A stretch of 64,000 nt of DNA from Pannonibacter carbonis (GCF_003012935.1 NZ_PUDR01000008.1:186001-250000), one strand, 5' to 3'; numbered from the stretch's first letter, positions 26,437 through 35,594 are shown. The notes: a model not told the origin generated them from the sequence alone. A program made the numbers and translations.

Positions 26437-26889
26437 ATGGTGAGCGGTTCGGGGTTTGCCCTGCAGGCGGTGCGGATTGTGCTCGGCTTTATTCTCGCCC
26501 TCGTCGGGGCAGGCGTGTTCCTGGTCTTCGGCTTCTTCCAGGCCCTGACCGCAGACAGTGAGCCGGGTGTGGCGGTTGCCGTGATTGCGGCAGGCCTTGT
26601 TTCTTCGGCGTTGATTGGAGCGCTGGCGTTTGTTCCCGCCTGTTTTGCCATCGTTCTGGCGGAAAGCTTTCGCTGGCGCAGCGCCGTCTATCACATCGCC
26701 ATTGGCGGGCTGATTGCCTTTGTGATCTGGGGGTTTGGCGAGACCAGCGCCGGGAACGCGGGCGACAATGCGGCTCTGCGTCCCGGCACGACCATTGCTC
26801 TTGCCGCCGGTTTCGTCGCCGGTGCGATCTACTGGCTGGTTGCAGGACGCCTGTCGGGGACCTGGCATCGCCCGGAGCAGGGTGCCTGA
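26437..26889 (+). CDS. Four-helix membrane protein of unknown function
   Basis: 150 residues with four clear hydrophobic helices (about 9-30, 40-72, 80-97 and 115-137). The start at 26437 is preferred over a TTG at 26419. No family recognised. It follows thpR by 47 bases and converges on the DUF1232 gene. Confidence 0.7.
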   Translation: MVSGSGFALQAVRIVLGFILALVGAGVFLVFGFFQALTADSEPGVAVAVIAAGLVSSALIGALAFVPACFAIVLAESFRWRSAVYHIAIGGLIAFVIWGFGETSAGNAGDNAALRPGTTIALAAGFVAGAIYWLVAGRLSGTWHRPEQGA

Positions 26890-26896
26890 CGACCAG

Positions 26897-27286
26897 TCAG
26901 AGCGTCTGCTTGTCCTTCAGCGCTGCCTTTGCAGCTTCCCGGTGTTCGGGCCGCATATGCGTGCCGACCATGGCCAGGGCGCCGAGCAGGATCGTTGCAT
27001 CATCCCCGAAGCCGATGCCGACGATGAAATCGGGCACCATGTCAAAAGGCAGGACGAAATAGGCGAGTGCCGCCAGGACCGTTGCACGCACCTTGACCGG
27101 TGTTGCCGGGTCCATCGCGCAATAATAGCCGGCGATGACATCCTCGACGAAAGGCACCTGACGCGCGGCCCGCCTCGCTGTCGCCAGCAGGCGCTGACGC
27201 AGGCTGCGGATCTTCTGCTCCTCGCTGCCAAGCTCCGGACCAAGGATTTCCGGGTCGAAGCCCATATCATTCACGCCTGCGGTCAT
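26897..27286 (-). CDS. DUF1232 (YkvA-type) membrane protein
   Basis: 129 residues. The DUF1232 core is seen as DPATPVKVRATVLAALAYF then VLPFDMVPDFIVGIGFGDDA, a two-helix hairpin with the conserved P-x-D-x-x-P-D. The function is unknown. The ATG at 27286 has a near-perfect GGAGGA ribosome site; the longer upstream frame overlaps the next gene and is rejected. Confidence 0.85.
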   Translation of the reverse strand: MTAGVNDMGFDPEILGPELGSEEQKIRSLRQRLLATARRAARQVPFVEDVIAGYYCAMDPATPVKVRATVLAALAYFVLPFDMVPDFIVGIGFGDDATILLGALAMVGTHMRPEHREAAKAALKDKQTL

Positions 27287-27380
27287 GACGGTTCCTCCTG
27301 GTTTTGCCCGGTTCGGCAATCCTGCCGTCCGGCGTCTTGATGCGGCATATGGGAGGTCCGACCTGGCTTCGCAACGGACC

Positions 27381-27959
27381 TCAGATTTTCCCGCCGAGCT
27401 TGCGCGCCTTGTCCAGCCAGCTTTGCCGCTTTTCGGGTGATGAGCCGCGCAAGGGCGCGAATGTATGAAAGCGGACCGGTTTGAAGCCGCAGAATCCAAG
27501 GATCTGGCTTTTCATGGCCCGGTATCCACCCGCGCGCAGCACAAGATACAGCCACCAGACCGGCGTGTCAGCGGCCACCAACACCTCGGCGCTGCGGTCC
27601 TTCAGCAGTTGGGCCGGGAAAGGGCTGTTGTCCTGATATTTGAACGCAAAGCCTGGCAGCAGCGTGCGGTCGAAGAGGCCCTTTAACTTGGCCGGCATGC
27701 TTCCCCACCATAGCGGATGGGCGATGACAAAATGATTGCACCAGGTCAGCGCGTCCTGGAAGGAAACCAGATCCGGTTCAAGCGGCTGGATGCGGTTGTA
27801 GCCTTCAGCAAGGTTGGGATCGAACTGCATGGCGCCAAGGTTCAGGACGCGGATCTCATGCCCGTTTGCTCTGGCCCCGTCGGCATAGGCCTCGGCAAGA
27901 GCGGCGGAGAAGCTGCTGGTTCCGGGATGGCCGCTCAATATGACGATCCGCTTGCTCAT
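27381..27959 (-). CDS. NAD(P)H-dependent oxidoreductase (flavodoxin-like, MdaB/KefF type)
   Basis: 192 residues. The FMN-binding start (ILSGHPGTSSFSAALAEAY), the FVIAHPLWWGSMPAKLKG segment and DRTLLPGFAF identify the NAD(P)H:quinone oxidoreductase family with flavodoxin-like fold. It would reduce quinones or electrophiles by two electrons. It is divergent from a TetR regulator with two palindromes in between, so it is the probable regulated target. Confidence 0.88.
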   Translation of the reverse strand: MSKRIVILSGHPGTSSFSAALAEAYADGARANGHEIRVLNLGAMQFDPNLAEGYNRIQPLEPDLVSFQDALTWCNHFVIAHPLWWGSMPAKLKGLFDRTLLPGFAFKYQDNSPFPAQLLKDRSAEVLVAADTPVWWLYLVLRAGGYRAMKSQILGFCGFKPVRFHTFAPLRGSSPEKRQSWLDKARKLGGKI

Positions 27960-28013
27960 TGTTCATCTCCAGTTTGCGCGGACGGGTCGGGTCCGGGACG
28001 AGGATGGCATTTA

Positions 28014-28057
28014 TTGACCGTGGTCAAGGTTGTTAGATGATATTCTGACCGTGGTCA
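28014..28057. promoter_or_regulatory. Twin palindromic operators of the TetR regulator
   Basis: Two copies of the same palindrome lie 18 bases apart: TTGACCGTGGTCAA at 28014-28027 and TGACCGTGGTCA at 28046-28057. In each direction one copy overlaps a likely -35 box (TTGACC) and the other lies near the -10 region (TGATAT at 28038-28043 for the plus strand). This is the layout for repression of both divergent genes. Confidence 0.75.
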
Positions 28058-28097
28058 ATAACTAGAGGCGTGGGGTGAGCATCCCCGTGGAGAACGA

Positions 28098-28715
28098 ATG
28101 GCGGGGAAGCCGCAGCAACGGACACTGGCGACGCGCCGCCGGATTCTCGAGGCCGCCAGCCGCCTGATCGTCGAGCAAGGGTTTGATGCAACCAGCGTCG
28201 ATGTGATCGCAAGCGAGGCCGGTGTCGCCAAGGCAACCGTCTTTGCGCATTTCGCGGACAAGGCCAGCCTGTTGATCGCGTTGCACCTGGAGCAGCTGGA
28301 AAACCTGAGCACGGCGATGGAGGCGGAGGTTGAGGCACTGGCGCAAGACCCGGCCAGGAAATCAGCCAGCATTGAAATGGCGCGGTTACTGGCGCCCTGG
28401 CTCGCGCTTTACCGGGAGAATCCGGAGTTTGCGCGGTTGTTCCTGGTCCAGTCGACGTTAAAGGACGGGCCCTACACCCGGCAGTTCCTCGATGCCTGTT
28501 TCGGTATGGAGGCAAAGGTGATGCGTGGGCTTTCAATTCTTTCGGAGCGGAATGCTCTCAGGTCTGCAGCTGATATTGCTGTTCTGACCCAAGGTGTCCT
28601 TGCCTTCTATTATCATGTCAGTGTTGGGTATAATCTTTATCACGTCTCTACAGCGGCAGAGCAGGCGGCCTTGATGCAGGGATTACTTCAGGCCCTGCTT
28701 GAGCGACATACTTGA
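28098..28715 (+). CDS. TetR/AcrR family transcriptional regulator
   Basis: 205 residues. The N-terminal helix-turn-helix reads TRRRILEAASRLIVEQGF then SVDVIASEAGVAKATVFAHF; the C-terminal ligand domain is not assignable. It is divergent from the NAD(P)H oxidoreductase and very likely binds the two TTGACCGTGGTCAA-type palindromes, controlling both genes. The inducer is unknown; a quinone or electrophile would suit the target. Confidence 0.88.
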   Translation: MAGKPQQRTLATRRRILEAASRLIVEQGFDATSVDVIASEAGVAKATVFAHFADKASLLIALHLEQLENLSTAMEAEVEALAQDPARKSASIEMARLLAPWLALYRENPEFARLFLVQSTLKDGPYTRQFLDACFGMEAKVMRGLSILSERNALRSAADIAVLTQGVLAFYYHVSVGYNLYHVSTAAEQAALMQGLLQALLERHT

Positions 28716-28740
28716 GGTTTCTCTTGAACGCCTGAATGCT

Positions 28741-28768
28741 TTGCATCTTTTCAGTGCGACAGTATCTC
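28741..28768 (+). promoter_or_regulatory. Possible promoter of the TRAP transporter operon
   Basis: TTGCAT (28741-28746) and TATCTC (28763-28768) are 16 bases apart and about 90 bases before the dctP-type start. Match to consensus is partial. Confidence 0.3.
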
Positions 28769-28860
28769 TGGCCGAATAGCCGATCAGCGACACCTTGACG
28801 CGCGCCGTCTTTCCTGAAAGGTTACAGACGCAACGAATTTGCGCCTGGGAGGGAATTCAC

Positions 28861-29895
28861 ATGCGACTGAAGGCGAACACCCTGCGTGCGGGATTGATTT
28901 CCGCTGTTCTGACGATGGCGTTCAGCATGACCGCCGCGCATGCGGAAACGGAACTTGTTCTGTCGTCCTGGCTGCCGCCGAAACATCCGCTGGTCGAGAA
29001 TGCGATCAAGCCCTGGGCCGCTGAGGTGGAACAGGCGACCGAAGGCCGGGTGAAGATCCGCGTCCTTGCAAAGCCGCTCGGAGCGCCGCCGGCGCATTTC
29101 GACATGGCCAAGGATGGCGTGGCCGATATCACCTATGGCCTGCATTCCTTCACCAATGACGACCGCTTCCTGCGCTCGCGCGTCGGCCAGTTCTCGTTCC
29201 TTGGCAATGATGCCGTGACGGTTTCGAGGGCCTATTGGGAAGTCTATACCGGCGATCTGGATGCGGCCTCAGAACACAAGGGCACCAAGCTGCTCTCGGT
29301 GTTTGCACATGGTCCGGGCATGATCCACAACAACAAGATCAAGATCGAGAAGCCTGAGGACTTCAAGGGGCTCAAGCTGCGCACGCCAGGTGGTTATATC
29401 GCCGATCTGATGCAGGACGTGGGCGTGACCACCCAATTCATGGGCCCGGGTGAAGTCTATGAAAAGCTGTCACGCGGCGTCATCGACGGCGTGACTTTCC
29501 CGATGGAAGCGCTGCAGGCCTTCAAGCTGTCCGATCATCTGTCCTACACGATGGCAGTTCCTGGCGGGATCTATAACACCTCATGGTTCCTGGTGATGAA
29601 CGAAGCCAAGTGGAACAGCCTGAGTGATGCGGATCGTGCGGCCATCGAGATCATCTCAGGTCCTGCTTTTGCCGAGCGGGCCGGCAAGGTCTGGGATGAA
29701 GCGGATGCCGGTGGGGCCGATCTGCTGGCTTCCAGCAAGATCGAGCTGCATTCGGCCAACGCGGCTGTCATGGATGCCATCAAGGCAAGTGCCGCCAAGT
29801 ATGAGGCCGCCTGGGCGGCGCAGGTCAGCGCGCAGGGCCTTGACGGCAAGGCTGCGCTTGAGAAGATGCGCCAGATCTCTGGCGTCACCTACTAA
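28861..29895 (+). CDS. TRAP transporter substrate-binding protein (DctP family)
   Basis: 344 residues. A signal peptide (about 1-29, ending AAHA) is followed by a periplasmic DctP fold, with the family segments LRTPGGYIADLMQDVG and the conserved arginine of KLRTPG expected to hold a substrate carboxylate, then PGEVYEKLSRGVIDG. It delivers an organic acid to the DctQM membrane subunits. The substrate is not predictable here. GGAGGG precedes the ATG. Confidence 0.92.
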   Translation: MRLKANTLRAGLISAVLTMAFSMTAAHAETELVLSSWLPPKHPLVENAIKPWAAEVEQATEGRVKIRVLAKPLGAPPAHFDMAKDGVADITYGLHSFTNDDRFLRSRVGQFSFLGNDAVTVSRAYWEVYTGDLDAASEHKGTKLLSVFAHGPGMIHNNKIKIEKPEDFKGLKLRTPGGYIADLMQDVGVTTQFMGPGEVYEKLSRGVIDGVTFPMEALQAFKLSDHLSYTMAVPGGIYNTSWFLVMNEAKWNSLSDADRAAIEIISGPAFAERAGKVWDEADAGGADLLASSKIELHSANAAVMDAIKASAAKYEAAWAAQVSAQGLDGKAALEKMRQISGVTY

Positions 29896-29907
29896 GCCCT
29901 GCACCCC

Positions 29908-30408
29908 ATGGCTCACCAACCTTCTGCGGTCCGGCGTTCGCGCCGGACCTTTTCCGCCATCCTCGAACTCGTGCTGACCGGGGCTGCCGGTGCAATGCTG
30001 CTTGCGCTGACGCTGGTCACCTGCATCGACGTGGTGGCGCGCTACTGGTTCAATCGGCCTCTCGCCGGTGCCTATGAACTGACGGAAGTTCTCTTGTCTG
30101 CGCTGATCTTTGTTGCGCTCCCGGTAACCACTGCGCGGCGCGAGCATGTCGATGTGGACCTTGTCGAGATGTTCGCGAGCAAGTCCGTGCGGGCGGTCAT
30201 GCAGCGTCTTGCGGATCTCGTCTGCGGTCTCGTACTCGGGCTGTTTGCCTGGCGCGTGCTGGTGCATGCCGTGAACCTGCAAACCGACGGGGCGGTCACG
30301 GATTCCTTGTCCCTGCCGCTGGCACCGCTCGGGTATCTGGCGGCTGCCGCCTGCGCCTTGAGCAGCCTCATCTGCCTGTTGCGCCTGCGCCTGCCCTATC
30401 AATCCTGA
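29908..30408 (+). CDS. TRAP transporter small permease (DctQ)
   Basis: 166 residues with four membrane helices. The block DVVARYWFNRPLAGAYELTE is the usual DctQ signature. It pairs with DctM in the inner membrane. Twelve bases separate it from the binding protein gene and eleven from dctM. Confidence 0.9.
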   Translation: MAHQPSAVRRSRRTFSAILELVLTGAAGAMLLALTLVTCIDVVARYWFNRPLAGAYELTEVLLSALIFVALPVTTARREHVDVDLVEMFASKSVRAVMQRLADLVCGLVLGLFAWRVLVHAVNLQTDGAVTDSLSLPLAPLGYLAAAACALSSLICLLRLRLPYQS

Positions 30409-30419
30409 CGGACATTGCC

Positions 30420-31739
30420 ATGACAGCCTCCCTCATCGGCTTTGCCGTTCTGCTTGCTCTCATCTTCCTGCGCGTTCCCGTCGCCTTTGCCATGGCGCTG
30501 GTTGGAATGGCGGGCTTTGCAGTGATGCGCGGCTTCGACGCCTCCATGTCGATGACCGGTACGCTGGTTTTCGATACCGGGCTTGCCTATTCCTTGTCGG
30601 TGGTGCCGCTGTTCATCTTCATGGGCAATGTGCTGGCGCGGTCTGGTGTCAGTCACGGGCTGTTCGCGGCAGCCAACCTTGCCACCGGACGGATGCGGGG
30701 CGGACTGGCGATGGCCTCGATCATGGCTTACGGCGGCTTTTCGGCCGTCTGCGGCTCGTCGCTTGCCACAGCCGCCACCATGTCCAAGGTGGCGATGCCC
30801 TCGATGCGCCAGTATGGTTATGCGGACAGCCTGGCAGCCGGATCCATTGCCGCCGGCGGTACGCTCGGCATTCTCATCCCGCCGAGTGTGATTCTGATTA
30901 TTTATGGTTTGCTCACGGAATCCGATATCGGCAAGCTGTTCATTGCCGGGGTTGTTCCGGGCGTGATGGGCCTTGTGTTCTATCTGCTCGCTGTTCAACT
31001 GGCGGTCTGGGTCAAGCCGGAACTTGCGCCGTCAGGCTCCAAGCCAGTGCCGCTGACGCGCCGGGATGCACTTGGTGTTGCGGCCTTGCTTCTGCTGTTT
31101 GCCATCATCATGGGCGGCATCTACGGCGGGTTCTTCACGCCGACCGAAGCTGCCGGCATCGGAGCAGGGGCGGCGATCCCGCTGTCGGCGCTGTTCGGGA
31201 ACCTGACAGGCAAGGCACTGCTTGAAGCCATTGGTGAAAGCATCCGGGCGACGGCCATGATCTTCGCTCTGATCATCGGGGCAGAGATTTTCACCAATTT
31301 CATCAGCTTTGCCGGTCTGCCCGATGCACTTGCGGAGTTCGTCTCGGGGCTCGACGTCAGCCCCTGGGTCGTTATCCTGGCGATCATCGCGATCTATCTC
31401 CTGCTCGGCTGCGTGCTGGAGAGCCTGTCGATGGTGCTGCTCACTGTCCCGGTCTTCTATCCGATGGTTGCCGGCCTCGACTTCGGGCCCGGGCTCCTGT
31501 CTGACCCGGAACTGGTGTTGATCTGGTTCGCCATCGTGGTGGTGGTTGTCACGGAGATCAGCCTGATCACGCCGCCGGTCGGACTGAATGTGTTTGTCCT
31601 GCGTAGCGTGCTTGAGGATGTGTCGCTGCAGACGATCTTCAAAGGTGTTACCCCGTTCTGGATCATGGACATCCTGCGTCTGGCGCTGCTGACCGGCGTG
31701 CCGATGATTTCGCTCTGGCTGGTGATGGCGATGAATTGA
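30420..31739 (+). CDS. TRAP transporter large permease (DctM)
   Basis: 439 residues, about twelve hydrophobic segments, the normal size for DctM. The conserved GGFSAVCGSSLATAATMSKV and GTLGILIPPSVILIIYG blocks are present, as is TPPVGLNVFVLR near the end. It uses a sodium gradient to import the substrate held by the DctP protein. A terminator follows directly. Confidence 0.93.
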   Translation: MTASLIGFAVLLALIFLRVPVAFAMALVGMAGFAVMRGFDASMSMTGTLVFDTGLAYSLSVVPLFIFMGNVLARSGVSHGLFAAANLATGRMRGGLAMASIMAYGGFSAVCGSSLATAATMSKVAMPSMRQYGYADSLAAGSIAAGGTLGILIPPSVILIIYGLLTESDIGKLFIAGVVPGVMGLVFYLLAVQLAVWVKPELAPSGSKPVPLTRRDALGVAALLLLFAIIMGGIYGGFFTPTEAAGIGAGAAIPLSALFGNLTGKALLEAIGESIRATAMIFALIIGAEIFTNFISFAGLPDALAEFVSGLDVSPWVVILAIIAIYLLLGCVLESLSMVLLTVPVFYPMVAGLDFGPGLLSDPELVLIWFAIVVVVVTEISLITPPVGLNVFVLRSVLEDVSLQTIFKGVTPFWIMDILRLALLTGVPMISLWLVMAMN

Positions 31740-31743
31740 AAAA

Positions 31744-31769
31744 GCCGCCGCTGGGGGTCCAGCGGCGGC
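31744..31769. terminator. Intrinsic terminator between dctM and mcd
   Basis: GCCGCCGCTG and CAGCGGCGGC form a perfect 10-bp stem with a 6-base loop, preceded by AAAAA on the left (a U-tract for minus-strand transcription). It can serve mcd on the minus strand and probably stops dctM transcripts too. Confidence 0.75.
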
Positions 31770-31801
31770 CTGAGTTGCGCCTTGGCGCGGGTTAAATCGC
31801 C

Positions 31802-33499
31802 TCAGTCGAGGGCGCGGGTTTCGAGCAGGCGGCGGGCGATGACCTGGGCCTGGATTTCCGCTGCCCCCTCGAAGATGTTCAGGATACGGGCATCGCACAG
31901 CACGCGGCTGATCTGGTACTCCAGCGCAAAGCCGTTGCCGCCGTGGATCTGCAGCGCATTGTCTGCGGCCGCCCAGGCGACGCGGGCGCCGAGGAGCTTC
32001 GCCATGCCGGCTTCGAGATCACAGCGCCGGCCAGAGTCCTTTTCCCAGGCGGAGAAGTAAGTCAGCTGGCGGGCAATCATCAGCTCGGCCGTGATCAGCG
32101 CCAGCTTGTCCGAGACGCGCGGGAAATTGATCAGGGCCTTGCCGAACTGGATACGTTCCTCGGCATAGCGCAGGCCAAGATCAAGGGCGGCCTGCGCGAC
32201 ACCCAAGGCGCGCGCCGCTGTCTGGATGCGGGCACCCTCGAAGGTCTGCATCAGCTGCTTGAAGCCCTGGCCGGTTTCGCCGCCAAGCAGGTTTTCCGCC
32301 TTCACCTCGAAGCCGTCGAAGGCGATCTCGTATTCCTTCATGCCGCGATAGCCGAGCACCTCGATCTCGCCGCCGGACATGCCTTCGGCCTGGAACGGGT
32401 CCTCGTCGGTGCCCCGCGGCTTCTCCGCGATGAACATCGACAGGCCCTTGTAGCCTGCCTCGTCCGGGTTGGTGCGGGCCAGCAGGGTCATGATATCTGC
32501 GCGCACAGGATGGGTGATCCAGGTCTTGTTGCCGGAGACCTTCCAGACGTCGCCGTCAAGCACTGCGCGGGTGCGCAGGGAGGCGAGGTCCGATCCGGTG
32601 TTGGGTTCAGTGAAGACGGCCGTCGGCAGGATCTCGCCGGAGGCGATCAGCGGCAGCCACTTCTGCTTCTGCTCTTCCGTGCCGCCGCACAGGATCAGTT
32701 CACCGGCAATTTCGGAGCGGGTGCCCAGCGAACCGACGCCAATGTAGGCGCGCGACAGCTCTTCCGAGACAACGCACATGCTTTCCTTGCCAAGTCCAAG
32801 CCCGCCGTATTCCTCCGGGATCGTCAGGCCGAAGACGCCGAGTTCGGCCATCTGGCTGATCACGTCCAGTGGGATATAGTCGTTCTTCAGATGCCATTCA
32901 TGGGCGAAAGGCGTCACCTTGTCTTCGGCGAAGCGGCGCATTTCGCCGCGAATCTGTTCCAGCGTCTCGTCGAGGCCACAGTCGCCGAAGGTCGAGCGGC
33001 CGGCCTGTAGCCGGATCAGTTCGGCAAGGCGGGCACGAAGGGCTGGCGTGTTGCCATCCGCGATCAGCAGGTCAACGGCAGGGACGCGGGCCAAGGCGAT
33101 GTCCTGGGGCGTCAGGCCGAGGTCGGCAAGGCGGACGAATTCGCCCTGGTTCATCGGGATGCCGCCAAGGATCTGGGCGAGATACTCGGCAAAGCCGAGA
33201 CGAACGATCAGCTCCTCGATCTCCCCGTAGCGGCCTTCGGCGGAGAGGCGCGCGGCGTAGGCATCCAGTTGCCGCAAGGCCTCGCCATAGGTCGCAAACC
33301 ATGCAAGCCCATGTGTTGCGCGTTGCTCGGTGTCCATGAGCTCGGACGAGATCCTGCCCTCAAGGCTCACCTTGCCCCGGACATTGCGGATGGCGGTGTC
33401 GACCAGGGCACTGATCGCGTTGACCGCATCCCGGGTCAGGTCGGTGAGATTCTCCGTGGCGCTGGCCTTGGCCCCGGCGAGGTTCAGGGCTGTCGTCAT
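31802..33499 (-). CDS. mcd: (2S)-methylsuccinyl-CoA dehydrogenase (ethylmalonyl-CoA pathway)
   Basis: 565 residues, clearly longer than an ordinary acyl-CoA dehydrogenase (about 380). The extra N-terminal ~160 residues (with the ATHGLAWFATYGEALRQL block) are characteristic of Mcd; the normal dehydrogenase core follows, with FTEPNTGSDLASL, ITHPVRADIMTLLAR, YRGMKEYEIAFDGFEV and QIHGGNGFALEYQISR. Mcd oxidises (2S)-methylsuccinyl-CoA to mesaconyl-CoA using FAD, a specific step of acetyl-CoA assimilation without isocitrate lyase. The other pathway genes are not in this window. Confidence 0.85.
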   Translation of the reverse strand: MTTALNLAGAKASATENLTDLTRDAVNAISALVDTAIRNVRGKVSLEGRISSELMDTEQRATHGLAWFATYGEALRQLDAYAARLSAEGRYGEIEELIVRLGFAEYLAQILGGIPMNQGEFVRLADLGLTPQDIALARVPAVDLLIADGNTPALRARLAELIRLQAGRSTFGDCGLDETLEQIRGEMRRFAEDKVTPFAHEWHLKNDYIPLDVISQMAELGVFGLTIPEEYGGLGLGKESMCVVSEELSRAYIGVGSLGTRSEIAGELILCGGTEEQKQKWLPLIASGEILPTAVFTEPNTGSDLASLRTRAVLDGDVWKVSGNKTWITHPVRADIMTLLARTNPDEAGYKGLSMFIAEKPRGTDEDPFQAEGMSGGEIEVLGYRGMKEYEIAFDGFEVKAENLLGGETGQGFKQLMQTFEGARIQTAARALGVAQAALDLGLRYAEERIQFGKALINFPRVSDKLALITAELMIARQLTYFSAWEKDSGRRCDLEAGMAKLLGARVAWAAADNALQIHGGNGFALEYQISRVLCDARILNIFEGAAEIQAQVIARRLLETRALD

Positions 33500-33674
33500 G
33501 GGTTTTCCCTTTGCATTTGTTGTTTGCTGCGTCGCAATCCGGCAAGCATGTTGCGTTGCACCTTACGCTTTGTCGAGAGGAGTGGATGTAAGTCTTTTGG
33601 CTGACGGTCTGATGGGCTGGCGGCTGCCGAGTGAAAGGGTTGACGTGTTCAGGGCTTCGGGCGACACCGGAGGC

Positions 33675-34571
33675 ATGATGGCGAAACCGATCTCTCACGG
33701 CCTCTTGCGCGAGACATTTCGCGTCCTTGCGGATGCGTTCGGGCATTTCAGCACGGATGACGGCTGGGCCATGGCAAGCCATGTCGCCCTTTCGACGCTG
33801 CTTGCGTTGTTTCCCTTTCTGATCTTCATTGCTGCGCTGGCTGGTTTTCTCGGCTTCGGCGAGGCCGCGACAGAGGTGTCAAAGCTCATCTTTGATGCCT
33901 GGCCGGACGCTGTGGCAGCTCCGGTGGCGCGCGAGATCAACAAGGTTCTGACGGTTCCGCGTGGAGATCTTCTGACCTTCGGCGTGATCGCGGCCCTGTG
34001 GTTTGCCTCCAATGGCGTCAGTGCGGTGCGGGTCGCACTCAACCGCGCCTACCGGATCGTGGAGACCCGGAACTTTCTGCTGCTGCGGTTGCAGGCGCTG
34101 GTCGTCGTGGTGCTCGGATCTGTGGCCCTGATCGCCTTCACGGTGTTGATCGTTCTCGCGCCGCTGGTGATTGCCGCGACCTTGCGATTCGCTCCGGCCC
34201 TTGCCCCCTGGTTCGATGGGCTGCATATCGCGCGCTACGTTGTGGCCGGGCTGTTGAGCGTTGTCGGGCTCCTGGTCGTGCATCTCGTCCTGCCGGCGGG
34301 ACGAAGGCGGCTGGTCGATATCCTGCCCGGGGTCCTGCTGACCCTCGTCTTGTGGATCGGGTCGGGCGCGGTCTTTGGTTATTACCTGGCCAGCTACGCC
34401 AATTATGTCTCGACCTATGCCGGATTGGCGGGCGTCATGACTGCGCTCGTGTTCCTGTATATCGTCGCCCTTGCCCTGCTGGCGGGCGGCGAACTCAATG
34501 CGTCACTTCTGCGGGCGCGCCGGATCAGGCAGCGTCGACGGGTGGAACAGCAGACTGTTTCCGACGAATGA
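33675..34571 (+). CDS. YihY/BrkB family membrane protein
   Basis: 298 residues with six membrane helices. The family start HFSTDDGWAMASHVALSTLLALFPFLIF and the late SYANYVSTYAGLAGVMTALVFLYI segment are typical of YihY (formerly mis-named RNase BN). Function unsettled. The start may be 33675/33678 (ATG ATG just after GGAGG) or a GTG at 33645 with AAAGGG upstream. Its 3' end overlaps the converging EamA gene by 47 bases. Confidence 0.85.
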   Translation: MMAKPISHGLLRETFRVLADAFGHFSTDDGWAMASHVALSTLLALFPFLIFIAALAGFLGFGEAATEVSKLIFDAWPDAVAAPVAREINKVLTVPRGDLLTFGVIAALWFASNGVSAVRVALNRAYRIVETRNFLLLRLQALVVVVLGSVALIAFTVLIVLAPLVIAATLRFAPALAPWFDGLHIARYVVAGLLSVVGLLVVHLVLPAGRRRLVDILPGVLLTLVLWIGSGAVFGYYLASYANYVSTYAGLAGVMTALVFLYIVALALLAGGELNASLLRARRIRQRRRVEQQTVSDE

Positions 34572-35457
34572 GCAGGATTGCCGCCACCACCAGTCCCATG
34601 CCTGCAATCTGGATCAGCGCAAGCGTCTCACCGAACAGGAAGTAGCTTTCGATTGTAGTGGCCACAGGCACGAGATAGAAAAGCGATGCGACTTCCGCTA
34701 CGGCGCCCGCACGGATCAGATACATCAGCAGCAGAATCGCACCAATGGAGAGCACCAGCACCAACCAGGCCATCGCGAAGATGAACTGCGGGCTCCATTC
34801 GACTTGCCAGCTTTCGCCAAGTGTCAAGGGCAGCGAGATAATCAGCGCACCGACATACTGCCACACAGTGGCGGTGACGTGGTCAGTCACCGGGACAAAC
34901 CGCTTCTGATAGACGGTGCCGAGGCTCATGGCGAGGACGGCTGCCACCAGCGCCGAAACGGTTGCGATGGTCACGCCTGAACCGTCGAGGCCAAGTTTCG
35001 GACCGAGAATCAGGATCAGCCCGACAGAGCCGACGGCCATGCCGGCCCAGTGACGCGGACCAATGCGCTCCTTCAGCAACCATCCGGCGGCAAGCGCTGT
35101 CAGAACAGGCTGCAATCCGACCATCAGGGCACTGGCACCTGCCGGCATGCCGCGGTCGATCGCCCAGAACACACCGCCGAGATAAATCCCGTGAACGAGC
35201 ATGCCAGTGACGATGCAATGTCCGATGGCCAGCGGGTTGCCGGGCCAACGCGATCGGCCAGCCACTGCAATGAGAAGCAGGAAAGGCAGTACGGCGATGT
35301 ATCTCAAAGATAAAAAGACAAAGGGATCAGCGTAGGGTGCGCCGAGTTTTGAACCAATGAAGCCAGTCGACCACAGGAGGACAAACAAGCCAGGGGCAAT
35401 AGCTGCAAGAATTGGCTTTCGCACGGACGCATTCCGCTCGGTCTTGCCTGAGTTCAA
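34525..35457 (-). CDS. DMT superfamily transporter (EamA)
   Basis: 310 residues, ten membrane helices in two EamA repeats (about 15-150 and 165-300), with the duplicated GxxxxxxG/E-rich ends (LLKERIGPRHWAGMAVGSVG and YFLFGETLALIQIAGMGLV). EamA carriers export metabolites or amino acids; the substrate is unknown. The last 15 codons overlap the converging BrkB gene. Confidence 0.88.
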   Translation of the reverse strand: MNSGKTERNASVRKPILAAIAPGLFVLLWSTGFIGSKLGAPYADPFVFLSLRYIAVLPFLLLIAVAGRSRWPGNPLAIGHCIVTGMLVHGIYLGGVFWAIDRGMPAGASALMVGLQPVLTALAAGWLLKERIGPRHWAGMAVGSVGLILILGPKLGLDGSGVTIATVSALVAAVLAMSLGTVYQKRFVPVTDHVTATVWQYVGALIISLPLTLGESWQVEWSPQFIFAMAWLVLVLSIGAILLLMYLIRAGAVAEVASLFYLVPVATTIESYFLFGETLALIQIAGMGLVVAAILLIRRKQSAVPPVDAA

Positions 35458-35594
35458 TCCAAACTGACTAGAATTTGGGCGGTTCAGGACTTGAAATTGC
35501 CGTAGCGTGTTGAGCCGCTGTTAACCGCTCTGGCGCCATGGTCTGGGAAAGGTGATCGCCTGCCAGAACGGACAGGCCAGTAGGGTTTCGCCCA

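Noticed and set aside
34525-35457. The EamA gene as a possible false call because of its overlap with the BrkB-type gene
   Set aside because: It has ten convincing membrane helices and two EamA repeats; only 47 bases overlap.
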